DNA of 6,166 nucleotides, taken from Methylacidiphilum caldifontis (GTDB lineage: Bacteria; Verrucomicrobiota; Verrucomicrobiia; Methylacidiphilales; CAMAQI01). The position numbers and the translations under genes are program-made. Shown here piece by piece: positions 1-6,166 of this stretch; within the stretch, counting starts at the first letter, position 1; each line of letters begins with the position of its first letter. The notes beneath the pieces were generated by a model that saw only the letters and a program-made list of their open reading frames with translations, searched no databases and had not been told where the DNA came from. The stretch covers positions 1-6,166 of the forward strand of contig CAMAQI010000144.1 in assembly GCA_945860255.1 (NCBI GenBank), written 5' to 3'.

Positions 1-1155
1 GAAGTGCTTCGTCTGGCGCTGAAAAACAGTCCTGAAATCAAACGAATCGATGCGGTGCTGGCCGGCAAACTGGCAACAGCGACAGAGGTTCAACTTCCTC
101 AAAACCCAGAACTGGAAGTTGAGGGACGTGTTCCGGAGGCAAAGGCTCAAGATTCTCGGTTAACTCCGAGCTACGAGACAAAACTCACCCTGCCCTTTCG
201 TCTCTCCCATTTAGGAATGAGGCAAATTTATGCTTCTGCACTCAAGAGTACTGCCAACTTAGAGAAGCAGGCCGATTTGGTTCGCGTTTTAAATGAAACG
301 ACCATTCTCTATTATCGTCTTTGGATGCTTCAAAAGCGGGAGGAGATTTTAAAAGATTCCGAAAAACAGGCCCAAGAGGTGGTTTCCCGGATCGCAGAGG
401 CTCTTGAAAAAAAAGAGACTCCTTTAACCGAAGGAAATTTATTTAAAGCCGAGGCGATTCGTTTTGGTGTGGAGCTGAAAGTGACCCAAGCGGAGAGAAT
501 GCAGGCACAAGGCGATTTACTCTCGGTAATCGGTTCTCCTTGGAAAGAACTGAAACTTTCGACTCCAGTGCTTCGATCGATTCCTGAAGATCGTTTTAAA
601 TTAACCACTTTTGCCCAAGGTCGCGCTAATTTGCAGCGGTTAATCGAACAACGTCAACGGGTAGCGGCTCGGCGTTATGAGGTGGCACGAATGGATATTT
701 TTCCAGAGCTTTCTTTAAGAGGGATTTATGACCGCAGCGAAAATGGGGAATCCAAGGAATGGGGAGCAGGTTTTGCGGCTCGCATCCCGCTTTGGGATTT
801 TAACCAAGCGGAGATCAAACGTTCAAAAGCAGAAAAGGGGGTTGCCGATCTTGAGGCTCAAGCTTTAGATCGGATGACCTTTGATCGGGTGGTTGAAATT
901 CGAATGAAACGAGCGATCGCCTTACAAACTCGGGTCGAGGCCTATTGGAACGATGTTCTGCCCGCCTATCAAAAAAGTTATGAGCTGAGTCGCTATCAAT
1001 TTGAGCAAGGGCAAGCAAGTATGATGCAACTTTGGCAGGTTCAACAAAAGGTTGCCGAGATAACGGACAAAACATTACAGGATACCGTGGAATCGTTAGC
1101 GGCCCGCACTCTCTTGGAGCAGGCCATTGGTGGAAAAATTGAGGAAATCCCATGA
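1..1155 (+). CDS. Outer-membrane efflux protein, TolC/CzcC family (5' partial)
   Basis: This is the outer-membrane channel of a tripartite metal efflux system; it would release substrate from the periplasm to the outside. The frame is open from base 1, and the first visible residues (EVLRLALKNSPEIKR) match the first helix of mature TolC-family proteins. The signal peptide and true start therefore lie upstream, and the GTG at position 4 is not the start. 384 residues are visible, with the usual two-repeat design. Repeat 1 has barrel strands near residues 33-45 and 58-70 and long helices at about 75-180. Repeat 2 has strands near 233-246 and 254-266 (ending RIPLWDF) and helices at about 268-376. 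The C-terminal LLEQAIGG is typical of CzcC/CusC proteins. The stop codon overlaps the adaptor start (ATGA, 1152-1155), so translation is probably coupled. The family call is firm; the metal is not readable from this protein. Confidence 0.93.
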   Translation, partial: EVLRLALKNSPEIKRIDAVLAGKLATATEVQLPQNPELEVEGRVPEAKAQDSRLTPSYETKLTLPFRLSHLGMRQIYASALKSTANLEKQADLVRVLNETTILYYRLWMLQKREEILKDSEKQAQEVVSRIAEALEKKETPLTEGNLFKAEAIRFGVELKVTQAERMQAQGDLLSVIGSPWKELKLSTPVLRSIPEDRFKLTTFAQGRANLQRLIEQRQRVAARRYEVARMDIFPELSLRGIYDRSENGESKEWGAGFAARIPLWDFNQAEIKRSKAEKGVADLEAQALDRMTFDRVVEIRMKRAIALQTRVEAYWNDVLPAYQKSYELSRYQFEQGQASMMQLWQVQQKVAEITDKTLQDTVESLAARTLLEQAIGGKIEEIP

Positions 1156-2228
1156 ATCGACTTTTATTCATAATGATGATGTTAATTGCTTCGGTGGTCG
1201 GATTATCGGCCCATGCAGGTCATACCCATGGTCCTACTCCAGGGGAAGAGGAGGGGGAGGGATCCGCATTGACGAAAGTGGAGCTGAGTGCCGCCGCGAT
1301 TCAAAATCTAGGCATTCAAACCGAGGAAGCATTGCTGGCTCCGCTTCAGAAACAACTCGTTTTACCAGCTCAGATTGAGGTGCTCCCTGAAAAAAACGCT
1401 CAGATTACCGCACGATTTGAGGGAACGATCATTGAGCCTCTAGTGAAGCTGGGAGAGGTGGTTAAAAAAGATCAACCGTTACTTAAACTGGATCCGACTC
1501 TGATTGGGAATCCACCGGTGATCTATCGTTCTCCGATGGCTGGTTCGATTACGGAGTTTCGCCTGAATAAAGGAGCCCCTTTTGCTCCAGGGGATATTTT
1601 AATGCAAGTCGCCGATTATTCGCAGGTCCTTGTGAGGGGAAGATCGTACGAGCGTGCTGAATTACAGGAAATCAAAGTCGGACAACCGGCGCGGATCATT
1701 CAAGATCTCTCTCCCCACGAGGTTCTGGTCGGCACCGTCCAACGACTCGATGTGGGGTTGGAGAGCGAAACGAGGACTTTTGAAGTCTTTGCTTTATTGG
1801 ATAATTCAGGCTTTAAGCTTCGTCCTCATCAGCAGGCGACGCTTCTACTTGGAGTCGGCGAAGCCGCAGAGGTTCTTTCGATTCCTGATCGGGCTATTTT
1901 AGGAGAAGCAGGAAATCTTTTTGTTTTTGTTCAAGAGGGAAATTATTTTGAACGTCGATCGGTCGTATTAGGAATCAAAGCCGGTGATCGTACGGAGATC
2001 TTGGAAGGGGTTTTTCCCGGAGAAAATGTGGTGATTCAAGGAAACTACCAGTTGCAGTATGCCAAACCGACCTCGAAAGAGAAAAGTACGGCAGCCGATG
2101 AGGGAGCTTTGCATTCGCCCGAAAAACCACACCGGCTTTGGATATGGATGGGACTCGGAAGTTTAGGAGTTATTGGGCTTTTGTTTGGTATTTATCGGCA
2201 TCTTTATCGGGGTCAGGAGTTAAAATAA
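1152..2228 (+). CDS. RND efflux periplasmic adaptor (membrane fusion protein), hairpin-less, with C-terminal membrane segment
   Basis: This adaptor should connect the downstream RND pump with the upstream outer-membrane channel. The start ATG has a good ribosome site (GAGGA, 1141-1145, six bases upstream). Residues 1-22 form a signal peptide (RLLFIMMMLIASVVGLSAHA), leaving a mature N-terminus GHTHG followed by an acidic stretch (EEEGEG, 32-37). The lipoyl domain is clear: first half about 83-113 (ITARFEGTIIEP, GEVVKKDQPLLKL), second half about 124-154 (YRSPMAGSITEF, GAPFAPGDILMQV). Only about ten residues separate the halves, where family members usually carry a long alpha-helical hairpin. 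A beta-barrel domain (about 158-235) and a membrane-proximal domain (about 240-302) follow. Residues 303-328 are a polar linker, and 329-348 form a hydrophobic segment flanked by basic residues (RHLYRG), which would anchor the C-terminus in the membrane. At 358 residues it is somewhat short. The adaptor call is secure; the unusual architecture is read directly from the translation, but how it works is inference. Confidence 0.92.
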   Translation: MNRLLFIMMMLIASVVGLSAHAGHTHGPTPGEEEGEGSALTKVELSAAAIQNLGIQTEEALLAPLQKQLVLPAQIEVLPEKNAQITARFEGTIIEPLVKLGEVVKKDQPLLKLDPTLIGNPPVIYRSPMAGSITEFRLNKGAPFAPGDILMQVADYSQVLVRGRSYERAELQEIKVGQPARIIQDLSPHEVLVGTVQRLDVGLESETRTFEVFALLDNSGFKLRPHQQATLLLGVGEAAEVLSIPDRAILGEAGNLFVFVQEGNYFERRSVVLGIKAGDRTEILEGVFPGENVVIQGNYQLQYAKPTSKEKSTAADEGALHSPEKPHRLWIWMGLGSLGVIGLLFGIYRHLYRGQELK

Positions 2229-2236
2229 TTTTAAAC

Positions 2237-2242
2237 GGGAGA
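2237..2242 (+). promoter_or_regulatory. Ribosome binding site that sets the RND pump start
   Basis: GGGAGA lies just upstream of the ATG at 2246. The reading frame is open further upstream, with an in-frame ATG at 2138 inside the adaptor gene, but translation from there would add 36 residues unlike any RND N-terminus. Starting at 2246 gives MLDAIIRFSLRNR, the usual short cytoplasmic tail before the first membrane helix. The spacing of three to four bases is slightly short. Confidence 0.7.
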
Positions 2243-2245
2243 TTC

Positions 2246-5200
2246 ATGCTCGACGCCATTATTCGATTTTCACTCCGTAACCGCCTTTTTATAGTGACCG
2301 TCGCCGCACTCGTGGTTGCCTACGGGGGTTACATCGTGACGAAACTTCCTGTGGATGTCTTTCCCGATTTAAATCGTCCTTCGGTAACCATTTTTACAGA
2401 AGCCGAAGGGTTAGCTCCAGAAGAGGTGGAGGCATTGGTCTCCTTTCCGATTGAAACCGTCATGAATGGGGCCACTGGGGTCCAACGGGTGCGCTCGTTT
2501 TCTGCAGTGGGACTTTCCCTTGTCTTTGTCGAATTTGATTGGGGACAAGATATCTATATCGCTCGTCAGATCGTCAACGAAAAACTCGCCCAAATTCAAT
2601 CTCGACTTCCCTCCGATGCAAAAACGACACTCGGGCCGATCGCTTCGATTATGGGAGAGATTATGTTTGTCGGATTAACGAGCAACGATCCCCAAGTGAC
2701 TTCTATGGATTTAAGAACGATGGCCGATTGGACCGTGAGGCCACGTCTTCTGGCGATTCCGGGAATCGCTCAAGTCACGACCATTGGCGGAGATTTAAAA
2801 CAATTTCAAGTTTTGGTAGATCCGAATAAGTTGCAAAATTTTGGCGTTAATCTTCATCAGGTGGAACAAGCGATCGCTGGAAGCAACGTTAATTCAACCG
2901 GTGGAATTCTGAATAAACCGTACACAGAGGAATTGATTCGCAATATCGGCCGGATTCAGAGATTGGAAGATCTTGGAAAAGCGGTGATCCCGTTGGAGCG
3001 TAAAGGGACTCTTCCTTTGACGATTGATCAGGTCGCCGAAGTGAAGATCGGGGGGCCGCTCTCAAAGCGAGGGGATGCGGGGGTCAATGGTCAAGCGGGA
3101 GTCATTCTTTCGATTAAAAAACAGCCGGGGGCTGATACAATCCAGTTAACACAGCAAATCGAAAGGGAGTTAGAAGATCTCAAAAGAACGCTTCCTGAAG
3201 CGGTCGTTCTTCATGACCATATATTTCGCCAAGCGGACTTTATCGAAAGAGCGATTCGTAACGTCGAAGAGGCATTGCGGGATGGATCGATTTTAGTGAT
3301 GATCGTGCTTTTTATCTTTCTCCTTAATTTTCGAACCACGTTTATTACGCTTACGGCAATTCCGCTTTCGATATTGATTACCGCGATCGTTTTCCATTTA
3401 TTTGGACTTTCGATTAATACCATGACCTTGGGAGGGCTTGCGGTAGCGATTGGAGAATTGGTTGATGATGCGATTGTCGATGTTGAAAATGTTTTTCGTC
3501 GTTTAAGAGAAAATAAACAGCTTTCTCAACCACGCCCTGTTTTGGAGGTGATCTATGATGCTTCACGAGAGGTGAGAAACTCGATTGTTTTTGCAACCCT
3601 CGTCGTGGTTCTTGTTTTTATTCCACTTTTTGCATTGGGGGGAATCGAAGGGAAGATCTTTGCTCCGTTGGGCATTGCTTATATTGTTTCGATCGTCGCC
3701 TCTTTAGGAGTGGCCCTGACGGTGACCCCTGCCCTTTGTGCCTATCTTTTGCCTCATATGAAGCAGATGGAGGAGCACAAGGAGGGGTGGCTCGTTCAGC
3801 AGATTAAAATCGGTGAGCAACGCGTACTCCTCTGGGCTTTCCCTCGAATAAAACCGATTTTGTCAGTGGTGGTGCTGCTGTTTATCGCCGCTGCTTCAGT
3901 GGTTCCATTTTTAGGAAAAGAATTTCTTCCTCCCTTTAATGAGGGAAGTATTACCCTAAATTTACAGCTTCCCGTGGATGCCGGTCTTGCAGAATCGAAT
4001 CGAATCGGAACATTGGCCGAAAATCTCATCCGGCAAGTTCCGGAAGTCGCCGTTACTGGAAGACGCACCGGAAGAGCTGAGGAGGATGAGCATGCCTCGG
4101 GGGTGAATAGTTCGGAGATCGAGGTTGATTTTAAAAAATCGGAACGAAGTCGGGAAGAAATTCTTAACGACGTACGTGCGAAACTTGCCGAAGTTCCTGG
4201 GGTGGGAGTGAATATTGGACAACCGATTTCCCATCGAATTGATCACATTCTTTCAGGAGTTCGCGCTCAAATCGCAGTCAAGGTCTTTGGGGATAACCTT
4301 GATATTTTGCGTCAAAAGGCCTCCGAGATTGAGGCAGCGATGGGAACGGTTCAAGGGGTCGTCGATCTGCAGGCGGAGCAAGTGACCTTAACTCCCCAAG
4401 TCCACGTTCGTATTGATCGAGACCAAGCGGCAAAGTATGGATTGATGGTCGGGGAAGTGGCCGAATATGCCGAGCTCGCCATGAACGGGAAACGGATCAC
4501 GCAGGTCCTGGATGGGAGTAAAACCTACGAGGTGGTTTTACGCCTTAAGGATGCCGCCAGAAATGACATAGAAGCGCTCAAACTTATTCCTTTGGATACC
4601 GTCGATGGGAAGACCGTTCTTCTTGGATCGGTGGCAAAGATCGAAGAGGCCAAAGGACCCAATACGATTAATCGCGAAAATTCACAGCGACGAATCGTCG
4701 TTTATTCGAATGTATCAGGACGAGATTTGGTCAGTACCGTCAAGGAGATCCAGAAAAAGATTACCGAACAGGTTCAGCTGCCGACCGGTTACTACGTGAC
4801 CTATGGAGGACAGTTTGAAAGTCAAGCTCAAGCCTCTCGATTGATTGCGCTTCTCAGCCTTCTCTCTTTTGCGGGAATGTTTGCCGTGCTCTACATCCAT
4901 TTTAAAAGCACGATGTTTGCGACTCAGATCATGCTGAATATTCCGTTTGCCTTTATCGGAGCAGTGACGGGGATTCTTTTGACGGGGGGTACTTTCTCCA
5001 TCGCTACCATGGTCGGTTTTATTACGCTCACCGGGATTGCCGCTCGAAATGGAATTATGATGATTGCTCATTATCTTCACCTCATGGAACATGAAGGAGA
5101 GGAGTTTGGGATCAAAATGATTATTCGGGGAACTCAAGAGCGTATAATTCCAGTCCTGATGACCGCTTTAACCGCTTCATTGGCCCTCGTTCCTCTTTTG

Positions 5201-5359
5201 TTAGGGGCTGGGCAACCGGGTCGAGAGATTTTACATCCGGTTGCAGTCGTTATTTTTAGCGGAATTTTTACGAGCACCCTTCTGGATTTGATCGTCACCC
5301 CTCTTGTCTTTTGGAGATTTGGTGAAAAGAGTGTAAAACGGCTTCTCGCAAAAGTTTAA
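2246..5359 (+). CDS. CzcA/CusA-family heavy-metal efflux RND transporter (inner-membrane pump)
   Basis: This is the proton-driven pump that moves metal cations into the adaptor/channel. At 1037 residues it has the usual full length. The RND plan is complete: membrane helix 1 at about 13-32, first periplasmic domain 35-335, helices 2-6 at about 344-498, a seventh at about 538-556, second periplasmic domain 560-865, and helices 8-12 at about 866-1020. N-terminal family hallmarks are KLPVDVFPDLNRPSV and EEVEALVSFPIE. The helix-4 motif (396-415) reads GGLAVAIGELVDDAIVDVEN. D407 and E414 align with CusA D405 and E412, but alanine (A401) stands where CzcA has D402, and E404, D408 and D412 add acids. 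In the second periplasmic domain, RIDH (664-667) puts His where CusA has Met672, and no methionine is seen at the places expected for Met573 and Met623. The substrate is therefore left open: a divalent cation is more likely than Cu(I)/Ag(I). It follows the adaptor by 17 bases and is probably co-transcribed. Confidence 0.95.
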   Translation: MLDAIIRFSLRNRLFIVTVAALVVAYGGYIVTKLPVDVFPDLNRPSVTIFTEAEGLAPEEVEALVSFPIETVMNGATGVQRVRSFSAVGLSLVFVEFDWGQDIYIARQIVNEKLAQIQSRLPSDAKTTLGPIASIMGEIMFVGLTSNDPQVTSMDLRTMADWTVRPRLLAIPGIAQVTTIGGDLKQFQVLVDPNKLQNFGVNLHQVEQAIAGSNVNSTGGILNKPYTEELIRNIGRIQRLEDLGKAVIPLERKGTLPLTIDQVAEVKIGGPLSKRGDAGVNGQAGVILSIKKQPGADTIQLTQQIERELEDLKRTLPEAVVLHDHIFRQADFIERAIRNVEEALRDGSILVMIVLFIFLLNFRTTFITLTAIPLSILITAIVFHLFGLSINTMTLGGLAVAIGELVDDAIVDVENVFRRLRENKQLSQPRPVLEVIYDASREVRNSIVFATLVVVLVFIPLFALGGIEGKIFAPLGIAYIVSIVASLGVALTVTPALCAYLLPHMKQMEEHKEGWLVQQIKIGEQRVLLWAFPRIKPILSVVVLLFIAAASVVPFLGKEFLPPFNEGSITLNLQLPVDAGLAESNRIGTLAENLIRQVPEVAVTGRRTGRAEEDEHASGVNSSEIEVDFKKSERSREEILNDVRAKLAEVPGVGVNIGQPISHRIDHILSGVRAQIAVKVFGDNLDILRQKASEIEAAMGTVQGVVDLQAEQVTLTPQVHVRIDRDQAAKYGLMVGEVAEYAELAMNGKRITQVLDGSKTYEVVLRLKDAARNDIEALKLIPLDTVDGKTVLLGSVAKIEEAKGPNTINRENSQRRIVVYSNVSGRDLVSTVKEIQKKITEQVQLPTGYYVTYGGQFESQAQASRLIALLSLLSFAGMFAVLYIHFKSTMFATQIMLNIPFAFIGAVTGILLTGGTFSIATMVGFITLTGIAARNGIMMIAHYLHLMEHEGEEFGIKMIIRGTQERIIPVLMTALTASLALVPLLLGAGQPGREILHPVAVVIFSGIFTSTLLDLIVTPLVFWRFGEKSVKRLLAKV

Positions 5360-5403
5360 AAAATAGTTTGAGGGATTGAGAGGCGGGGATCGTTTAGAGT
5401 AGG

Positions 5404-5967
5404 ATGGTTCAAAAATCATTACCTCAGCGAAAAAGGGTTACGAGTTTACTTGTGGCGATCCTGATTGGATTATCGTTCAATTCAAACAATGGGCTTTGGG
5501 CTCATAAGGATCACGACCACCGTTCATCGCAGCATACAGAACAGGATCATGCCCCCGCGAAGTTTCTTTCTGTCGGGGCAGCATGGGAGATGACTCAAAA
5601 ATCAACCGCAGCGATTGAAACTGCGATTGCCTCTCAAAATCATGAAGCCATTCATGAAGCGGAGGAAAGCCTCTCGGGAGCGCTGAGCTTTTTACAAGCA
5701 AACAGTCCAATGGTGACCGGAGATAAAGCAAAGCGACTTCAATCAGCCCTTAAGCAAGCCCTGATCCTCTCCTCGCATGTTCACGTGGCTGCGGATGCAA
5801 AAGAGATGACAAAAGCGGCTGTGGAATTTAAAAAACTTCAAGGAGCGTTGAAGTTAGTCCAAGCTCAATACCCCACCGAAGCCCTAAAAGCCCCCTCAAA
5901 AACAACATCAGCACAAACTCATTTGCCTTTAGGGAGGAGCCTTGGGAAGCTTTGCGCCTTTGCGTGA
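5404..5967 (+). CDS. Small exported His-rich helical protein of unknown function
   Basis: I do not recognise a named family. The 187-residue product begins with a basic N-region (QKSLPQRKRV), a hydrophobic core (TSLLVAILIGLSF) and a likely cleavage after LWA (residue 33), so it should be exported to the periplasm. The mature N-terminus is His-rich (HKDHDH, then H44 and H49), resembling the GHTHG end of the adaptor. Residues 58-157 look wholly alpha-helical and rich in Ala, Lys, Glu and Gln, with further histidines (H80, H84, H125, H127), suggesting a small helical bundle. The tail from about 160 is low in structure, and its last ten codons run into repeat-like DNA. The ATG at 5404 is chosen because it keeps the charged signal-peptide start; its ribosome site is poor (GAGTAGG directly against the ATG). 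It lies 44 bases after the pump with no visible terminator, so it probably belongs to the operon. A periplasmic metal-binding or chaperone role is inference only. Confidence 0.75.
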   Translation: MVQKSLPQRKRVTSLLVAILIGLSFNSNNGLWAHKDHDHRSSQHTEQDHAPAKFLSVGAAWEMTQKSTAAIETAIASQNHEAIHEAEESLSGALSFLQANSPMVTGDKAKRLQSALKQALILSSHVHVAADAKEMTKAAVEFKKLQGALKLVQAQYPTEALKAPSKTTSAQTHLPLGRSLGKLCAFA

Positions 5968-5975
5968 GGCAATGT
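5940..5975. repeat. Repeat-like stretch (CTTTGCGCCTTTGCG) overlapping the end of the His-rich gene
   Basis: A tandem-like CTTTGCG/CCTTTGCG core (5950-5964), followed by TGAGGCAATG, closely resembles a short dispersed repeat family (variants of 'ctttgcgtctttgcgtga') that I remember from many bacterial genomes. It supplies the last codons (LGKLCAFA) and the stop of the upstream gene. Only one copy is in the window, so calling it a dispersed repeat rests on recall rather than comparison. Confidence 0.4.
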
Positions 5976-6018
5976 CTTTATCTCTGTTTGAATGTTTTAA
6001 CCTAAAAAAAGCAGTTGG

Positions 6019-6153
6019 AACCACGGATAACGCGGATCACACGGATTTTCAACGGTTTAGGAAAAATCACCCCTTCACCTTATGGGTGAAGGAAAAAACA
6101 GAGGTTCATTTTCATAAACTCCTCCATCCGTGGTATCTGTGTTATCCGTGGTT
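6019..6153. repeat. 135-base imperfect palindrome with 28-base terminal inverted arms (REP/MITE-like)
   Basis: The left arm at 6019-6046 (aaccacggataacgcggatc...) and the reverse complement of the right arm at 6126-6153 (aaccacggataacacagata...) agree at 24 of 28 positions. Inside, 6055-6065 (gtttaggaaaa) pairs with 6109-6119 (ttttcataaac) at 10 of 11 positions around almost the same centre. A perfect eight-base hairpin sits in the middle (6072-6079 with 6085-6092). The whole could fold as a long stem or cruciform. It has no coding capacity, so if mobile it would depend on a protein encoded elsewhere. No target-site duplication is evident at its edges, although only 13 bases remain on the right side. 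Confidence 0.75.
6072..6092. repeat. Perfect 8-base hairpin at the core of the palindrome
   Basis: CCTTCACC, a five-base loop (TTATG), then GGTGAAGG. On the + strand it is followed by A residues, not T, so it is not a canonical intrinsic terminator for the operon. On the - strand a T run follows only after about five bases, making a weak candidate terminator for any gene entering from the right. It is best read as the tip of the larger palindrome. Confidence 0.55.
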
Positions 6154-6166
6154 AAATGGATTGCCG

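Noticed and set aside
1..12. GTG at position 4 as the start of the outer-membrane protein.
   Set aside because: The frame is open to the window edge, the visible start already lies in the first mature helix, and no signal peptide is present, so the gene is truncated by the window.
2138..2245. A longer version of the RND pump starting at the ATG at 2138, inside the adaptor gene.
   Set aside because: The extra 36 residues overlap the adaptor's C-terminal helix in another frame and do not look like an RND N-terminus; the ATG at 2246 has a ribosome site and the expected first residues.
913..2877. Two GCGATCGC sites (913-920 and 2870-2877), the cyanobacterial HIP1 octamer.
   Set aside because: Two copies in 6 kb is far below the density in HIP1-rich cyanobacteria, and CGATCG is frequent here generally, probably from codon preference; not enough to assign a cyanobacterial host.
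4715..5137. A 140-residue open frame on the - strand opposite the RND pump.
   Set aside because: It lies wholly opposite well-conserved pump sequence, has a low-complexity basic/polar composition and shows no recognisable motif; a shadow of the real gene.
5360..5403. A separate promoter for the His-rich gene (TTGAGG at 5368 and TTTAGA at 5393).
   Set aside because: Spacing is about 19 bases, both boxes are poor, and transcription would begin at or after the start codon.
6072..6098. Intrinsic terminator for the operon at the inner hairpin.
   Set aside because: On the + strand the hairpin is followed by A residues rather than T; it is better explained as the core of the larger palindrome.

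Overview
The window carries most of a tripartite heavy-metal efflux operon of the CzcCBA/CusCBA (HME-RND) type, all on the + strand, from a Gram-negative (double-membrane) bacterium. GC content is near one half by eye. No gene here fixes the taxon. The paired 'aaccacggataac...' repeat near the right edge is a type I remember from many environmental genomes, including Verrucomicrobia/Planctomycetes-like and deltaproteobacterial ones, but that is only a weak hint.

Layout: (1) 1-1155, an outer-membrane efflux protein (TolC/CzcC family) whose 5' end lies outside the window. (2) 1152-2228, a periplasmic adaptor (membrane fusion protein), joined to the previous gene by an ATGA stop/start overlap. 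(3) 2246-5359, the CzcA/CusA-family RND pump, 17 bases after the adaptor. (4) 5404-5967, a small exported His-rich helical protein of unknown function, 44 bases after the pump. No terminator is visible between the genes, so they are probably one transcript whose promoter lies upstream of the window. (5) 5968-6166, non-coding DNA with a short repeat-like stretch that begins inside the end of gene 4 and a 135-base imperfect palindrome (6019-6153) with 28-base terminal arms.

How the genes work together: by family knowledge, the RND pump binds metal cations in the periplasm or membrane and drives them out with protons, the adaptor links pump to outer-membrane channel, and the channel releases the cation outside. 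The His-rich protein is plausibly a periplasmic metal-binding accessory.

The most unusual observations concern the adaptor. The two halves of its lipoyl domain are almost contiguous, so the alpha-helical hairpin that normally reaches the outer-membrane channel is absent, and its C-terminus carries a predicted membrane-spanning segment. The pump lacks the CzcA-type DFG motif and at least one of the CusA methionines (His in its place), so its metal cannot be assigned to the classical Co/Zn/Cd or Cu/Ag classes from sequence alone.
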